Source: an uncultured Candidatus Saccharibacteria bacterium (GTDB lineage Bacteria; Patescibacteriota; Saccharimonadia; Saccharimonadales; Saccharimonadaceae). From it: 64,000 nucleotides of DNA. Location of the stretch: NCBI GenBank assembly GCA_938046775.1, contig CALIXB010000026.1, positions 1-64,000 on the forward strand, given 5' to 3'. Positions 7,268-15,672 of the stretch are shown here, in pieces (position 1 is the stretch's first letter; each line of letters opens with the position of its first letter). The position numbers and the translations under genes are program-made. The notes beneath the pieces were generated by a model. The model had not been told where the DNA came from. It searched no databases and was given only the letters and a program-made list of their open reading frames with translations.

Positions 7268-8274
7268 GTACGCTCCAACAAATCATAAGCAACTGCTGCC
7301 GACAGTGCCTGCATTTGGCGAAGATTATCGCCCGGCTTAAGCGGCGGTTTGAGACTGCGAACAAGAAAGAAACCGATAAATGATGCTAACATCTCTGCAT
7401 TGAGTTCTTCTAGCCACGGCGTTACATCTTGACCATGGCGCGCTATATCAACCAGAAACTCCGTCGCCCCAGACCCCCGAGGTGCATAGGAAGCCCAATT
7501 CCAATCAACCAATTTCAATTCACCAGTTTGCGGATAAAACGCCAAATTATCACTGCGTACATCGGAATGATTAAAGCAATCCTCTGGCTGTTTGGCAAAT
7601 TGCTTGGCGTGTATCGAAATACCTGCCAATTCATCACTCCTACTCAGTAACTCCATCATCTTTTGGCAGCGCCGCTGGTTGACTTCTGATTGATCCGGTA
7701 ATAATGTTCGGTAATTATCAATCAGCTGACGGCGAATATCATCATCAGCAATGACCTGGTCAATGCCGTCATCCAAGCCAAGCTCCGCCGTCGTAAACGG
7801 CTGCAGTTGTAATTCCTCAACCATCTCGTGCGGTAACTCCGTCTTTTCCAGCTCGCGAGTTGCTGTTACCACCGCTGAAATGTATCGTTCTGCCACAGAT
7901 TTTTCTGCTGGCGGCCGCCACAGCCAGCCGTCGACTGATGCATAACTAGTAGTCATCAGCACATGACCGTCGCCATCCAGTTTTATCCAATCGGCAACAA
8001 ATTCTGGGTGAACCTTCTGTAGTAACCGCGTCACCTCATAATCTTTTTTCAGCCAGCCTAATTCCCGCTCGCCTTCGTCTGGCAACAAATCAACGTCAAC
8101 TTCTTTAACAAAAATCGTCTTATCGCCCGCCGACACCAGGGCACGGCGATTACGCGAAAAGCCGCCACTGACTGGCGTAACTTGTAAATCTGACAGATCA
8201 GCGCCAAGCTCTGCTGCAGCACACTGCAGCGCTCTGTCGGTTAGTAACTTGTTGTGATTGGATAGGGTCTCCAT
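7264..8274 (-). CDS. Aminoglycoside-phosphotransferase-fold kinase
   Basis: 336 residues of the APH/choline-kinase superfamily. The catalytic loop is H236-S-D238-x4-N243 (HSDVRSDN), and the metal-binding Asp is D257 in LVDWNWA, both canonical for this fold. An N-terminal nucleotide-binding lobe includes TIFVKEVDVD with the likely ATP-binding Lys. The family phosphorylates hydroxyls of antibiotics, sugars, choline or homoserine; nothing here indicates real drug resistance. The gene is followed with a 4-nt overlap by a second kinase, suggesting the pair acts on one pathway. The start is ATG at 8274 immediately behind a TGCTATAAT box. Confidence 0.85.
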   Translation of the reverse strand: METLSNHNKLLTDRALQCAAAELGADLSDLQVTPVSGGFSRNRRALVSAGDKTIFVKEVDVDLLPDEGERELGWLKKDYEVTRLLQKVHPEFVADWIKLDGDGHVLMTTSYASVDGWLWRPPAEKSVAERYISAVVTATRELEKTELPHEMVEELQLQPFTTAELGLDDGIDQVIADDDIRRQLIDNYRTLLPDQSEVNQRRCQKMMELLSRSDELAGISIHAKQFAKQPEDCFNHSDVRSDNLAFYPQTGELKLVDWNWASYAPRGSGATEFLVDIARHGQDVTPWLEELNAEMLASFIGFFLVRSLKPPLKPGDNLRQMQALSAAVAYDLLERT

Positions 8275-8289
8275 GAGAAAATTATAGCA
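8275..8289 (-). promoter_or_regulatory. Extended -10 promoter of the phosphotransferase-kinase operon, leaderless
   Basis: TGCTATAAT is read on the minus strand at 8289-8281, with a 6-nt spacer before ATG 8274. The predicted start site coincides with the start codon and no Shine-Dalgarno exists. Confidence 0.6.
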
Positions 8290-8336
8290 TTGACATTACT
8301 ACTATCGACTCTCTTTTGTTATTAGGTTTAAACTAC

Positions 8337-8390
8337 TTTACTTTCATTAAGCTTATAGTTATAATATCTGTGAATACATACATAGGGGGA
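8337..8390 (+). promoter_or_regulatory. Promoter and RBS of the GH16 surface protein
   Basis: A TATAAT hexamer at 8360-8365 has a plausible -35 TTTACT at 8337-8342 with a 17-bp spacer. The gene has a normal leader with a strong AGGGGGA ribosome binding site at 8384-8390 before ATG 8395. This contrasts with the leaderless promoter of the divergent kinase operon. Confidence 0.5.
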
Positions 8391-8394
8391 GAAA

Positions 8395-10017
8395 ATGTTA
8401 ATAAAAAAACGTTTTTCAAATAAAAAAGTAAAGGCATTGACTGGAATAATAACAGTGTGTCTAATTTTCGGCGGAACATTATTTGCGTTGCCAGTACAAA
8501 ATGCCAAAGGTAATGATAGTTCTTATCCGCCAAATGACAGCAATTACGAAAAGGTTTGGTGGGACGAATTTAATGACACATCTTTAAATAGAGAAAAATG
8601 GGATTATTACGTCGGTGGCTGGAACGCCAGTGAAGTTCAAAACTGTTATAAAGATTCACCCGAGAACGTTAATGTTAGTGGCGGTAGCTTAAACCTGGTC
8701 GGCCTTTATAAGCCAGGTCTGACATGTAACCAAGGAAGGAACGGTGACTTTACCTCTGGATTTGTGCATACAAAAGATAAAAAAGCTTGGACTTATGGCT
8801 ATTTTGAAGCTCGCATAAAAATGCCAACAAATAAAAGTACTTGGCCTGCATTCTGGATGAGCCCGCAGGAAGCTAAATACGGTGGCTGGCCTAAGAGTGG
8901 CGAAATCGATATCGTAGAGACAAAGGGCTCTAACTTAAATTATGCCGCTTCTGATGCTCACTGGGGAATTTCGGCAGTAAATAAAAGCCACAGTCAGCGC
9001 GTAATTGAAACAGATAAATTTAGTGACGCCAGCCAATGGCATACATATGGCGTTAAGTGGACCGAAGGCAAGCTTGAATTTTATATTGACGGTAATAGAT
9101 ACCATGAAATTAAAAACTTTAGCCAGCCAAATTCCACAAACCACCCTGGACCCTTCAATATCCCATTTTACCTACGACTTAACCTAGCGATTGGCGGTAG
9201 CTACATTGACGCTCCATGGAAAGATGCCCATAATTCTATAGCCGACTTCCCAGCTACTATGTCAATCGACTACGTCCGTGTATATCAGAGAAAACCACGA
9301 CAGCCCAAGAACGTCAATGTGCCAGATAGCAATTTGCGCACTCTGCTTAACCAAAAATTAGCAGCACAACTTGGGACTACTCGCACCAACGATCAAGTCA
9401 TTACCGACGTAGAGTTAGAAAGCTTAACAAATCTTAACTTGGATGCAGCACCAAATGCACCAATTGATCAGCGAATTAATAATCTGACAGGTCTAGAGGC
9501 AGCTAAAAACCTCACAGCCCTGTCTCTTCAGAATAATGCAATTAGCGACCTAAGACCGCTTGCCGGACTAGCATCCTTAACTTCGCTAAACCTTAATGAT
9601 CAATTAATCACTTCAAGCACCAATACCGACTCATTCGCTTCGCCCCTAAGGGATCCTGTAGGAAATACTGTCGATATAAATAATTCAGCAGAAGTAGCTA
9701 ACGATGTAGCAAACCCTGGAAATATTAAACTACTCTCACCAATCCGTGACGGCAATCCTCATCTTATTGTCGCTAATTGGTCTAGGAACGTAACTATTGG
9801 GACAGCTTCAGCCGTCTTTAGTGGCAAGCTTAATGTAACTGCCACACTACAAGCAGCGACAACGCCACAGCCTAACCCTAGTACGCCAAGTAACACTCAG
9901 AAGCCAGGAAAAACTCAAAGCTCCAACAACTCATTAGCAAGCACAGGATTTAATATTCTGCTGGGAGTCGTAACCGCCCTACTGATTGGTATAGCAGGTA
10001 TGTTTATCCTACGATAA
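8395..10017 (+). CDS. Secreted GH16 glucanase-like enzyme with LRRs and an LAxTG sorting signal
   Basis: 540 residues. The N-terminal signal peptide (residues about 1-38) is basic then hydrophobic. A GH16 domain follows (about 50-300), with the catalytic motif E170-I-D172-I-V-E175 and the flanking WPAFWM block of beta-1,3/1,4-glucanases. Residues about 310-405 form internalin-like leucine-rich repeats (NLTGLEAAKNLTALSLQNN). A Pro/Ser/Thr linker leads to L514-A-S-T-G518, a hydrophobic helix and a terminal Arg. That layout is a cell-wall sorting signal of the LAxTG type known for class E sortases. No sortase gene is in the window. The likely role is cutting or binding a glucan on a partner cell or in the biofilm matrix; the substrate is inferred only from the family. 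Confidence 0.93.
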   Translation: MLIKKRFSNKKVKALTGIITVCLIFGGTLFALPVQNAKGNDSSYPPNDSNYEKVWWDEFNDTSLNREKWDYYVGGWNASEVQNCYKDSPENVNVSGGSLNLVGLYKPGLTCNQGRNGDFTSGFVHTKDKKAWTYGYFEARIKMPTNKSTWPAFWMSPQEAKYGGWPKSGEIDIVETKGSNLNYAASDAHWGISAVNKSHSQRVIETDKFSDASQWHTYGVKWTEGKLEFYIDGNRYHEIKNFSQPNSTNHPGPFNIPFYLRLNLAIGGSYIDAPWKDAHNSIADFPATMSIDYVRVYQRKPRQPKNVNVPDSNLRTLLNQKLAAQLGTTRTNDQVITDVELESLTNLNLDAAPNAPIDQRINNLTGLEAAKNLTALSLQNNAISDLRPLAGLASLTSLNLNDQLITSSTNTDSFASPLRDPVGNTVDINNSAEVANDVANPGNIKLLSPIRDGNPHLIVANWSRNVTIGTASAVFSGKLNVTATLQAATTPQPNPSTPSNTQKPGKTQSSNNSLASTGFNILLGVVTALLIGIAGMFILR

Positions 10018-10040
10018 TCATATAGATACTATAAAAACTA

Positions 10041-10077
10041 GAAGATGTCATCACTTTTGGATGGCATCTTCTTTTTT
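10041..10077 (+). terminator. Rho-independent terminator after the GH16 gene
   Basis: The 12-bp stem GAAGATGTCATC (10041-10052) pairs with GATGGCATCTTC (10060-10071) with one G-T pair and a 7-nt loop. It is followed by six T at 10072-10077. Confidence 0.85.
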
Positions 10078-10108
10078 GTATATTTACTGTCTAGTTAAGA
10101 TAGGTAAA

Positions 10109-10132
10109 GAAAAAACACCTCCTTAGAAGTGT
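10109..10132 (-). terminator. Terminator after tRNA-Asn
   Basis: On the minus strand ACACTTC pairs with GGAGGTGT-type sequence around a short TAAG-like loop (10132-10115). Six T residues follow, read from the A run near 10110-10115. It lies just downstream of the tRNA. Confidence 0.6.
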
Positions 10133-10139
10133 CTTTTCT

Positions 10140-10214
10140 TGGCTCCGGCAGCTGGGCTCGAACCAGCGACCTATTGGTTAACAGCCAACCGCTCTACCAC
10201 TGAGCTATGCCGGA
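10140..10214 (-). tRNA. tRNA-Asn (GTT)
   Basis: On the minus strand a full cloverleaf is visible. The acceptor arm pairs TCCGGCA with TGCCGGA. The D-arm is GCTCAGTGGTAGAGC, the anticodon loop CTGTTAA with anticodon GTT, and the T-arm GCTGGTTCGAGCCCAGC. Discriminator G and a genome-encoded CCA lie at 10143-10140. A terminator follows. Confidence 0.96.
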
Positions 10215-10255
10215 ATACGAATCTTATTATAGCGAGTTTTTAAACAGTTGTAAAG

Positions 10256-10588
10256 TTACTGACGAACAATTTCTAGTGCTTTTTTCAAAATTTCTACTTC
10301 TTTGCGCGATTTTTTATCATCTTTTTCTTCTCTTTTCTTAATTTCTCTAGTCAAATTCTTCCACCAAGCCTCTTTTTCAGCACTACGTACAACCAAAGAC
10401 CTCACTTCGCCGTCGCGCTTATCCAGTAATCCTGCCGACACCAAATTATCAACATGCTTAGCTACAGTTGAAACTGATTTATATCCGAGTGCACGCATAA
10501 TCTCCCTCAGCGTCGGACTATAGCCGTTCCCCTTAATAAATCCATCGATAAAATCTAGCATCATTTTCTGTTTTTTCGTCAGCTTCAT
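10256..10588 (-). CDS. LexA-like winged-helix DNA-binding protein lacking the peptidase domain
   Basis: 110 residues from ATG 10588 (MKLTKKQ). The N-terminal 65 residues match the LexA DNA-binding domain: LTKKQKMMLDFIDGF, GYSPTLREI, and SVSTVAKHVDNLVSAGLL as the recognition-helix region. The S24-type autoprotease domain that lets real LexA respond to RecA is absent. The rest is a charged, helix-prone tail of about 40 residues. It is therefore unlikely to be an SOS switch of the classic kind, and could be a dedicated repressor of neighbouring genes. An ATG 15 nt upstream at 10603 is in frame, but it would lie upstream of the -10 box that fits the 10588 start. It diverges from the O-antigen-ligase-like gene. 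Confidence 0.85.
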   Translation of the reverse strand: MKLTKKQKMMLDFIDGFIKGNGYSPTLREIMRALGYKSVSTVAKHVDNLVSAGLLDKRDGEVRSLVVRSAEKEAWWKNLTREIKKREEKDDKKSRKEVEILKKALEIVRQ

Positions 10589-10622
10589 ATCTAAAGTATA
10601 CACTATGCGCTATACTTACAGT
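10589..10622. promoter_or_regulatory. Back-to-back leaderless promoters of the LexA-like and ligase-like genes
   Basis: Minus strand: TATACT at 10600-10595, then 6 nt to ATG 10588. Plus strand: TATACT at 10611-10616, then 6 nt to ATG 10623. Together they make the inverted repeat AAGTATA/TATACTT around a 10-nt centre. The two polymerases would occupy overlapping DNA, so the genes may be expressed competitively. Confidence 0.6.
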
Positions 10623-12038
10623 ATGGCAAAAAATCTCATCGGTGATATTCAATTTTGGCTCCTCGTAACGGTTATTTTCGGTGGTGCATTTGCCTTGCAA
10701 CCCAGTTTCAACTTAGCAATCCTCGACTTTCCTTCATTACGATTAGGTCTATATCAGTTAGTTGCCGTAAGCCTGGTACTATCCACGCTACCGATATTAT
10801 TTAAGAAACGGCAAACCTTCATCAAAAATCGTTACCTAATCGGCGGGTTTTTAGCAATTTTTCTAGCCATGGCTATCGACGTCTTTTTCGCCGAAGCGCG
10901 TCTTCGCACTATGCTTTATTCATTGTCACTCTTATTTTTATTAGTTGTAGGTTTGTCAGCTGGCGTGGTTTATGCAGAATTATCAAAAGCACAAAAAAAT
11001 AGATTAATTAACATTGGTTTATGGAGCGGTCTGGTTTTCGGAATCTTAGCAATTATCCAACTCATCGTCGCCACCTTCGAACCAACTGGTTTTGGTACGC
11101 TTTGTCCTGGCTGTAAGGCTGAAGTTTTTGGTTTTCCGCGCATCAATCTGTTCGCTGCAGAACCGCAGTTTCTAGCCAACGCCCTGCTGCCCGCCTTTTT
11201 CTTAGCCCTCTTCCAGCCAAAATCTCGCCTCACTCAACTAAGTTTATTTTTCACCACCACAGCCATCGCCTTGACTTTTTCTCGCGGCGGATTCTTAGCA
11301 ATTTTTCTAGCCATTATAATTTTCATCGCTATCGCCTCAATCAAGCGCCTCAATACTTCTTTCCTCTATAAAAAACTTCCTCTGGTTATTATCGGCACGT
11401 TTTTCGGATTTGCTTTACTATTTCTGTCTGCCAATATTCGCTATAGCAGTTCGCCGTTTATAGCACATAACACGCTTGTTAGTATGATTGACCAATTATC
11501 CCTCGGCCGAATTAAAATACCACAAAAAACCGCCATTAAAACCCAGCTAGCATCACCTTCTCAACAGACGCCCTCAGATATAAAATCTACCCCGACAAAA
11601 CAGGACTTCCAGCCTACCGGATTTGTTGAAGCTTCGGCCAACGATCGTCTTAGTGCCAGCGACCTAGCGATTAAATCCTGGTTAAGCTCGCCGCGCACCT
11701 TTTTATTTGGCGTTGGTCTCGGTAACCTCGGCGGCTTCATCCAAAAACACCTCAACATTAGCGTACCGACCGACCAAACCGTCTACATTTTCTACATTTT
11801 ACTACTTAGCGGATTGGGTATCATTGGCTTATTACCGCTCATCCTGACATCTCTTACAATTCTCTTCTTTGCTATAAAAAATATCTGCCACCCTAAAGCG
11901 CAGCTTATCTTTTTATTAACCACAGCACTACTTATCCATTTCTGGTTCTTTGGTAGTTTCATTAACACAATTCACTGTTTTGCTATAATTGGTATATTTT
12001 TGTATAATTACCCCAGAGATTATGCGAAAAAAGTCTGA
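10623..12038 (+). CDS. O-antigen ligase/polymerase-like membrane protein
   Basis: 471 residues from ATG 10623. It has about ten to twelve hydrophobic segments with one large extracytoplasmic loop (about residues 290-375, rich in Pro, Ser and Thr, containing NDRLSASDLAIKSWLSSPRTFLFGVGLGNLG). That loop block is characteristic of the Wzy_C/WaaL family, which joins polysaccharide repeat units to each other or to a carrier or protein. It opens the polysaccharide region and slightly overlaps the initiating sugar transferase gene downstream. Whether it polymerises, ligates, or glycosylates proteins cannot be decided from sequence. Confidence 0.85.
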   Translation: MAKNLIGDIQFWLLVTVIFGGAFALQPSFNLAILDFPSLRLGLYQLVAVSLVLSTLPILFKKRQTFIKNRYLIGGFLAIFLAMAIDVFFAEARLRTMLYSLSLLFLLVVGLSAGVVYAELSKAQKNRLINIGLWSGLVFGILAIIQLIVATFEPTGFGTLCPGCKAEVFGFPRINLFAAEPQFLANALLPAFFLALFQPKSRLTQLSLFFTTTAIALTFSRGGFLAIFLAIIIFIAIASIKRLNTSFLYKKLPLVIIGTFFGFALLFLSANIRYSSSPFIAHNTLVSMIDQLSLGRIKIPQKTAIKTQLASPSQQTPSDIKSTPTKQDFQPTGFVEASANDRLSASDLAIKSWLSSPRTFLFGVGLGNLGGFIQKHLNISVPTDQTVYIFYILLLSGLGIIGLLPLILTSLTILFFAIKNICHPKAQLIFLLTTALLIHFWFFGSFINTIHCFAIIGIFLYNYPRDYAKKV

Positions 12039-13443
12039 TTTTTACTTCAAAGTTATTCTGGTCGTTCTTGATATCCTGGCTTTACTAAGCGCCTTTACTA
12101 TTGCCTATATTTTACGCATATCCTTAGACCCTAGACCGTTCCACGTCAGTATCAATGCTTTAGATTTCATTACATCTATCGCTATGACCTTACCGCTATG
12201 GATTATAATGTTTTATTTCTTTGGCCTATACGACCGCGAAAGCTACACCCATCCTTTACGCCAATTTGGACGAATTCTTCTGGCGTCAGTTACCGGAATT
12301 ATGATTATGATTTCAGTAACTTTTTTCACCAACACGCCGCTTTTTCCAGCCAAGCTTGTCGCTGTCTATGCTACCGCGATTGGCTTTGCTCTATTGATGG
12401 TTTTTCGTAGCACTGCCAATATTATTCGTTTACGGCTATTAAAACGCGGACTAGGAGCACGTCGAGTCGTAATAGTTGGCAATTGCGATTTAACCCATGT
12501 TTTGGCCGATTTCATTGAAACCAATCCACTAACCGGCTTTAAGGTTAGCGGAATTGTGGCGCGGGCTGAGTTTATTCCGATTGAGCTGAAAAGCCTCAGA
12601 CGCTCATCATTAGAATCAGCACTAACCAGAGATAAAATTGATGTTATTATCCAAACTAACTCGAAAAATGTTAGCAACAATTACCAACTCGCCCAGAAAC
12701 ATTATTTAGATTTTTATCAAGCACCAGAATTTGACGGAATTATGACCGCCAAACACACCATTGACATTATTGATTCCGTGCCGCTAATTCACGCTCATCC
12801 GACGCCGCTGATGGGATATGGCCGAATTGTGAAGCGAGTTATGGATATTATCGGCGGAACAGTTGGTATCATTTTAGCTTCGCCAATAATGGTTTTGGTA
12901 GCAATTGCCGTGAAAATTAGCGATCCAGCCGGCCCAATCCTGATGCATGGCAAACAACAAAAACGCCTCACTCGCTATAACCAACCGTTCAAAGTTTACA
13001 AATTCCGCTCGCATTATGCCAAATTTGACGGTAAGACTGACGAGGAAGTATTCCAAATGGTCGGCAAGCCTGAGCTGATTGAAGAGTATCGTAAAAACGG
13101 CGATAAACTTGATCAAGATTTTCGCGTTACACCGGTCGGTCGTTTTATCCGCCGGTTTAGTCTGGACGAATTGCCGCAATTGTTTAATGTTTTAAAGGGC
13201 GATATCAGCCTGGTTGGACCGCGCGCCTTGGTGCCACATGAGCTCAGCGCATACGATAAAAAACATGTTTTATTGGCGGTAAAATCGGGACTGACCGGAC
13301 TGGCGGTAGTTTCTGGCAGGCGCAGTATTAGCTTCGAGGAGCGGCGGCGAATTGACCTATACTACGTACAGAACTGGAGTTTATGGCTGGATATTACTAT
13401 TTTATTAAAAACCTGTTTGGTTATTTTCCAAAAGGATAATTGA
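12022..13443 (+). CDS. Polyprenyl glycosylphosphotransferase (initiating sugar-phosphate transferase)
   Basis: 473 residues from ATG 12022; the start at 11989 is unlikely because only from MRKKSDFYFK does the family begin. Four to five N-terminal membrane helices and a Rossmann-like CoA-binding-type domain (RRVVIVGNCDL) precede a further helix and the C-terminal bacterial sugar transferase domain. The catalytic block includes FKVYKFRS, RRFSLDELPQLFNVLKGDISLVGPRA and the final membrane-associated helices. The enzyme moves hexose-1-phosphate from a nucleotide sugar onto undecaprenyl phosphate, starting repeat-unit synthesis. It overlaps the ligase-like gene by 17 nt and the next glycosyltransferase by 1 nt (TGATG), so the three form an operon. 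Confidence 0.93.
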   Translation: MRKKSDFYFKVILVVLDILALLSAFTIAYILRISLDPRPFHVSINALDFITSIAMTLPLWIIMFYFFGLYDRESYTHPLRQFGRILLASVTGIMIMISVTFFTNTPLFPAKLVAVYATAIGFALLMVFRSTANIIRLRLLKRGLGARRVVIVGNCDLTHVLADFIETNPLTGFKVSGIVARAEFIPIELKSLRRSSLESALTRDKIDVIIQTNSKNVSNNYQLAQKHYLDFYQAPEFDGIMTAKHTIDIIDSVPLIHAHPTPLMGYGRIVKRVMDIIGGTVGIILASPIMVLVAIAVKISDPAGPILMHGKQQKRLTRYNQPFKVYKFRSHYAKFDGKTDEEVFQMVGKPELIEEYRKNGDKLDQDFRVTPVGRFIRRFSLDELPQLFNVLKGDISLVGPRALVPHELSAYDKKHVLLAVKSGLTGLAVVSGRRSISFEERRRIDLYYVQNWSLWLDITILLKTCLVIFQKDN

Positions 13444-14585
13444 TGAGCAAGCCGAAAATTGCCATAGTTCACGACTGGCTGTATGGAGGCGGCGCGGAAA
13501 AAGTCGTCTTAGAGATACATAAGTTATACCCAGAGGCGCCAATTTATACTTCTTTTTGCAGCGATGAATGGCGACAAAAACTAGACAATAAAGTCATTAC
13601 TGGCTATCTGCAGCGTTGGCCATTCGCCAAACTACGACGTTTTCTGCCGCTGCTTAGGCAGTGGTGGTTCGCGCGGCTCGACCTTAGTGAGTATGATATT
13701 ATTATCTCTAGCTCAGGCAATGGTGAAGCTAAATTTGCCCGCAAGTCCCGCCCCGAACAACTGCATATTTGCTATTGTCATACGCCAACGCACTTTTATT
13801 GGCGGCACTATGATGAATATATCAAGCGCCCCAGTTTTCGTCCGCGCTGGTTAGCCAGATTAGGCTTAAGAACTTTGGTTCGTCCGTTGAAAAAACGCGA
13901 TTTTATTGCTGCCCAGCAAGTTGATGTTTTCATTGCCAATTCTACCGGCATCCAAGCTGATATCGCAGAATTTTACCAGAAAAAAAGCACTGTTATTTTT
14001 CCACCAATCGACTTATCAAATTTCTCGCCGCTTGCTAAAAATCGTCAGAAAAAGAGCATTCCTAAAAAACCACGCTGCCTAATTTGGGGACGAATTGTAC
14101 CGATGAAGCGACTTGATGTAGCTATCGACGCCTGCCAAAAACTTGGTTGGCAGCTGGACATTATAGGAAAAGGCCCCGACACGGACCGTCTAAAAAAACT
14201 GGCTGACTCACATACAAATTTCTTAGGATTTGTTGCTGATGTAACTCGGGAAAAATATATTAAAGAGGCCGATTTATTTATTTTTTGCTCACATGAGGAC
14301 TTTGGCATCGCGCCAGTTGAGGCTTTAGCGGCAGGAATTCCGGTGGTCGCTTACCAAGCGGGCGGCGCGCTTGATTATATTAAGCCAGGAAAAAACGGCT
14401 GGTTTTTCTCAGATCAAACAGATGAAGAGTTGATAAAAACTTTGAAAGAATTACCAGGTAAAAAAATTTCGCCAGCAAAAATTTCTGCTACTGCCAACGA
14501 ATTTTCAGCCACCATTTTCCGCAAATCAATGAAAAATATAGTTGAAAAATCATGGAAGGAGTATTCTCATGAAAATCGCCATTGA
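13443..14585 (+). CDS. GT4-family glycosyltransferase
   Basis: 380 residues, ATG at 13443 within TGATG and with AAAGGA just upstream. The N-terminal half has HDWLYGGGAEKVV, the glycine-rich acceptor-side motif of GT-B enzymes. The C-terminal half has WGRIVPMKRLDVAIDA, then IIGKGPD, and HEDFGIAPVEALAAGIPVVAY, the E-x7-E signature of family GT4. It should add the second or third sugar to the lipid-linked unit begun by the preceding transferase. Donor and acceptor sugars cannot be read from the sequence. Its 3' end overlaps the next glycosyltransferase by 17 nt. Confidence 0.92.
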   Translation: MSKPKIAIVHDWLYGGGAEKVVLEIHKLYPEAPIYTSFCSDEWRQKLDNKVITGYLQRWPFAKLRRFLPLLRQWWFARLDLSEYDIIISSSGNGEAKFARKSRPEQLHICYCHTPTHFYWRHYDEYIKRPSFRPRWLARLGLRTLVRPLKKRDFIAAQQVDVFIANSTGIQADIAEFYQKKSTVIFPPIDLSNFSPLAKNRQKKSIPKKPRCLIWGRIVPMKRLDVAIDACQKLGWQLDIIGKGPDTDRLKKLADSHTNFLGFVADVTREKYIKEADLFIFCSHEDFGIAPVEALAAGIPVVAYQAGGALDYIKPGKNGWFFSDQTDEELIKTLKELPGKKISPAKISATANEFSATIFRKSMKNIVEKSWKEYSHENRH

Positions 14586-15672
14586 CGCTCGCACATTACG
14601 AACAAGTACTGGTCGCTACATTGAAAGGCTGATTCATTATCTACAAAAGATTGATAAGAAAAACGATTATATTATCCTACTAAAGCCAAAAGATTTTGAC
14701 AGCTGGCAGCCAACCAATCCACGTTTCCAAAAAGTAGCTTGCCCTTATAAAGAATATACTTTTGCTGAACAAATTGATTTTAAAAAGCAGCTGGAAGAAC
14801 TAAAGCCAGACTTGGTACACTTTGCGATGGTTCAGCAACCAGTTTGGTATAACGCTAGTCCAGTCGTCACCACTATGCAAGATCTAACCACTGTTCGGTT
14901 TAGAAATCCTGATAAAAATCCCGTTATCTTCTGGATAAAGCAACAAATTTACAAATGGGTCAATAAAAAAGTCGCTCGAAAATCCGCTCATATTATCACT
15001 ATTTCCGATTTTGTGAAAAATGATTTGATTGGATTTACTGGTATTAGTCCAGATAAAATTACAGTGACACTGGAGTCGGCTGACGAGTTACCAAAGGGTA
15101 ATGATCCTGTCAAAGAACTGATTGGGAAAAAATTTATTATGTATATCGGTCGGCCAACGCCGCATAAAAATTTACGGCGGCTGATTGATGCTTTTGCATT
15201 ATTACAAAAAAAACACCCAGAGCTGACATTAGCCTTGGCCGGCAAGAGGGATAGCAATTACGCTCGACACGAAGCTTACGTTAACGAACATAATATTAAA
15301 AACGTCATTTTTACTGATTTTATATCAGATGAGCAATTACGCTGGATGTACGAAAATACGGCTGTTTATTGCTTCCCGTCACTAAGTGAAGGTTTTGGTT
15401 TGCCAGGCCTTGAGGCAATGCTACACGGCGCACCTGTAGCTTCAAGCACCGCTACGTGCCTACCGGAAACTCACGGTGATGCCGCTCACTATTTTGATCC
15501 GTATGATGTCAAGGATATAGCACGCGCTATTGATGATCTTCTGTCTAACGAAAAGCTACGTCGAGAATTGATTAAAAAAGGCAAGCAGCACGTCAAAACT
15601 TTCTCGTGGCAGCGGATGGCCGAGCAGACGCTGGCGGTTTATGAACAATACGGTAGCCAGAATAAAAACTAG
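14569..15672 (+). CDS. GT4-family glycosyltransferase (mannosyl/rhamnosyltransferase-like)
   Basis: 367 residues from ATG 14569, chosen because of the GGAAGGAG ribosome binding site and the family start MKIAIDARTL. The segment FIMYIGRPTPHKNLRRLIDAF and the GT4 signature PSLSEGFGLPGLEAMLHGAPVASS place it with mannosyl-, rhamnosyl- or glucosyltransferases of the WbaZ/MtfB type. It is the last gene of the 10.6-15.7 kb operon. It meets the cytidylyltransferase-like gene on the other strand with a 4-nt convergent overlap and no visible terminator. Confidence 0.92.
   Translation: MKIAIDARTLRTSTGRYIERLIHYLQKIDKKNDYIILLKPKDFDSWQPTNPRFQKVACPYKEYTFAEQIDFKKQLEELKPDLVHFAMVQQPVWYNASPVVTTMQDLTTVRFRNPDKNPVIFWIKQQIYKWVNKKVARKSAHIITISDFVKNDLIGFTGISPDKITVTLESADELPKGNDPVKELIGKKFIMYIGRPTPHKNLRRLIDAFALLQKKHPELTLALAGKRDSNYARHEAYVNEHNIKNVIFTDFISDEQLRWMYENTAVYCFPSLSEGFGLPGLEAMLHGAPVASSTATCLPETHGDAAHYFDPYDVKDIARAIDDLLSNEKLRRELIKKGKQHVKTFSWQRMAEQTLAVYEQYGSQNKN

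Noticed and set aside
7264..8274. Antibiotic-resistance aminoglycoside phosphotransferase
   Set aside because: Only the general fold and catalytic motifs are shared. There are no mobile-element signs and the operon context points to metabolism.
10594..10617. Inverted repeat AAGTATA...TATACTT as an operator for the LexA-like protein
   Set aside because: The two arms are simply the -10 boxes of the two divergent leaderless promoters, each 6 nt from its ATG. No independent operator signal remains once these are assigned, though binding there is not excluded.
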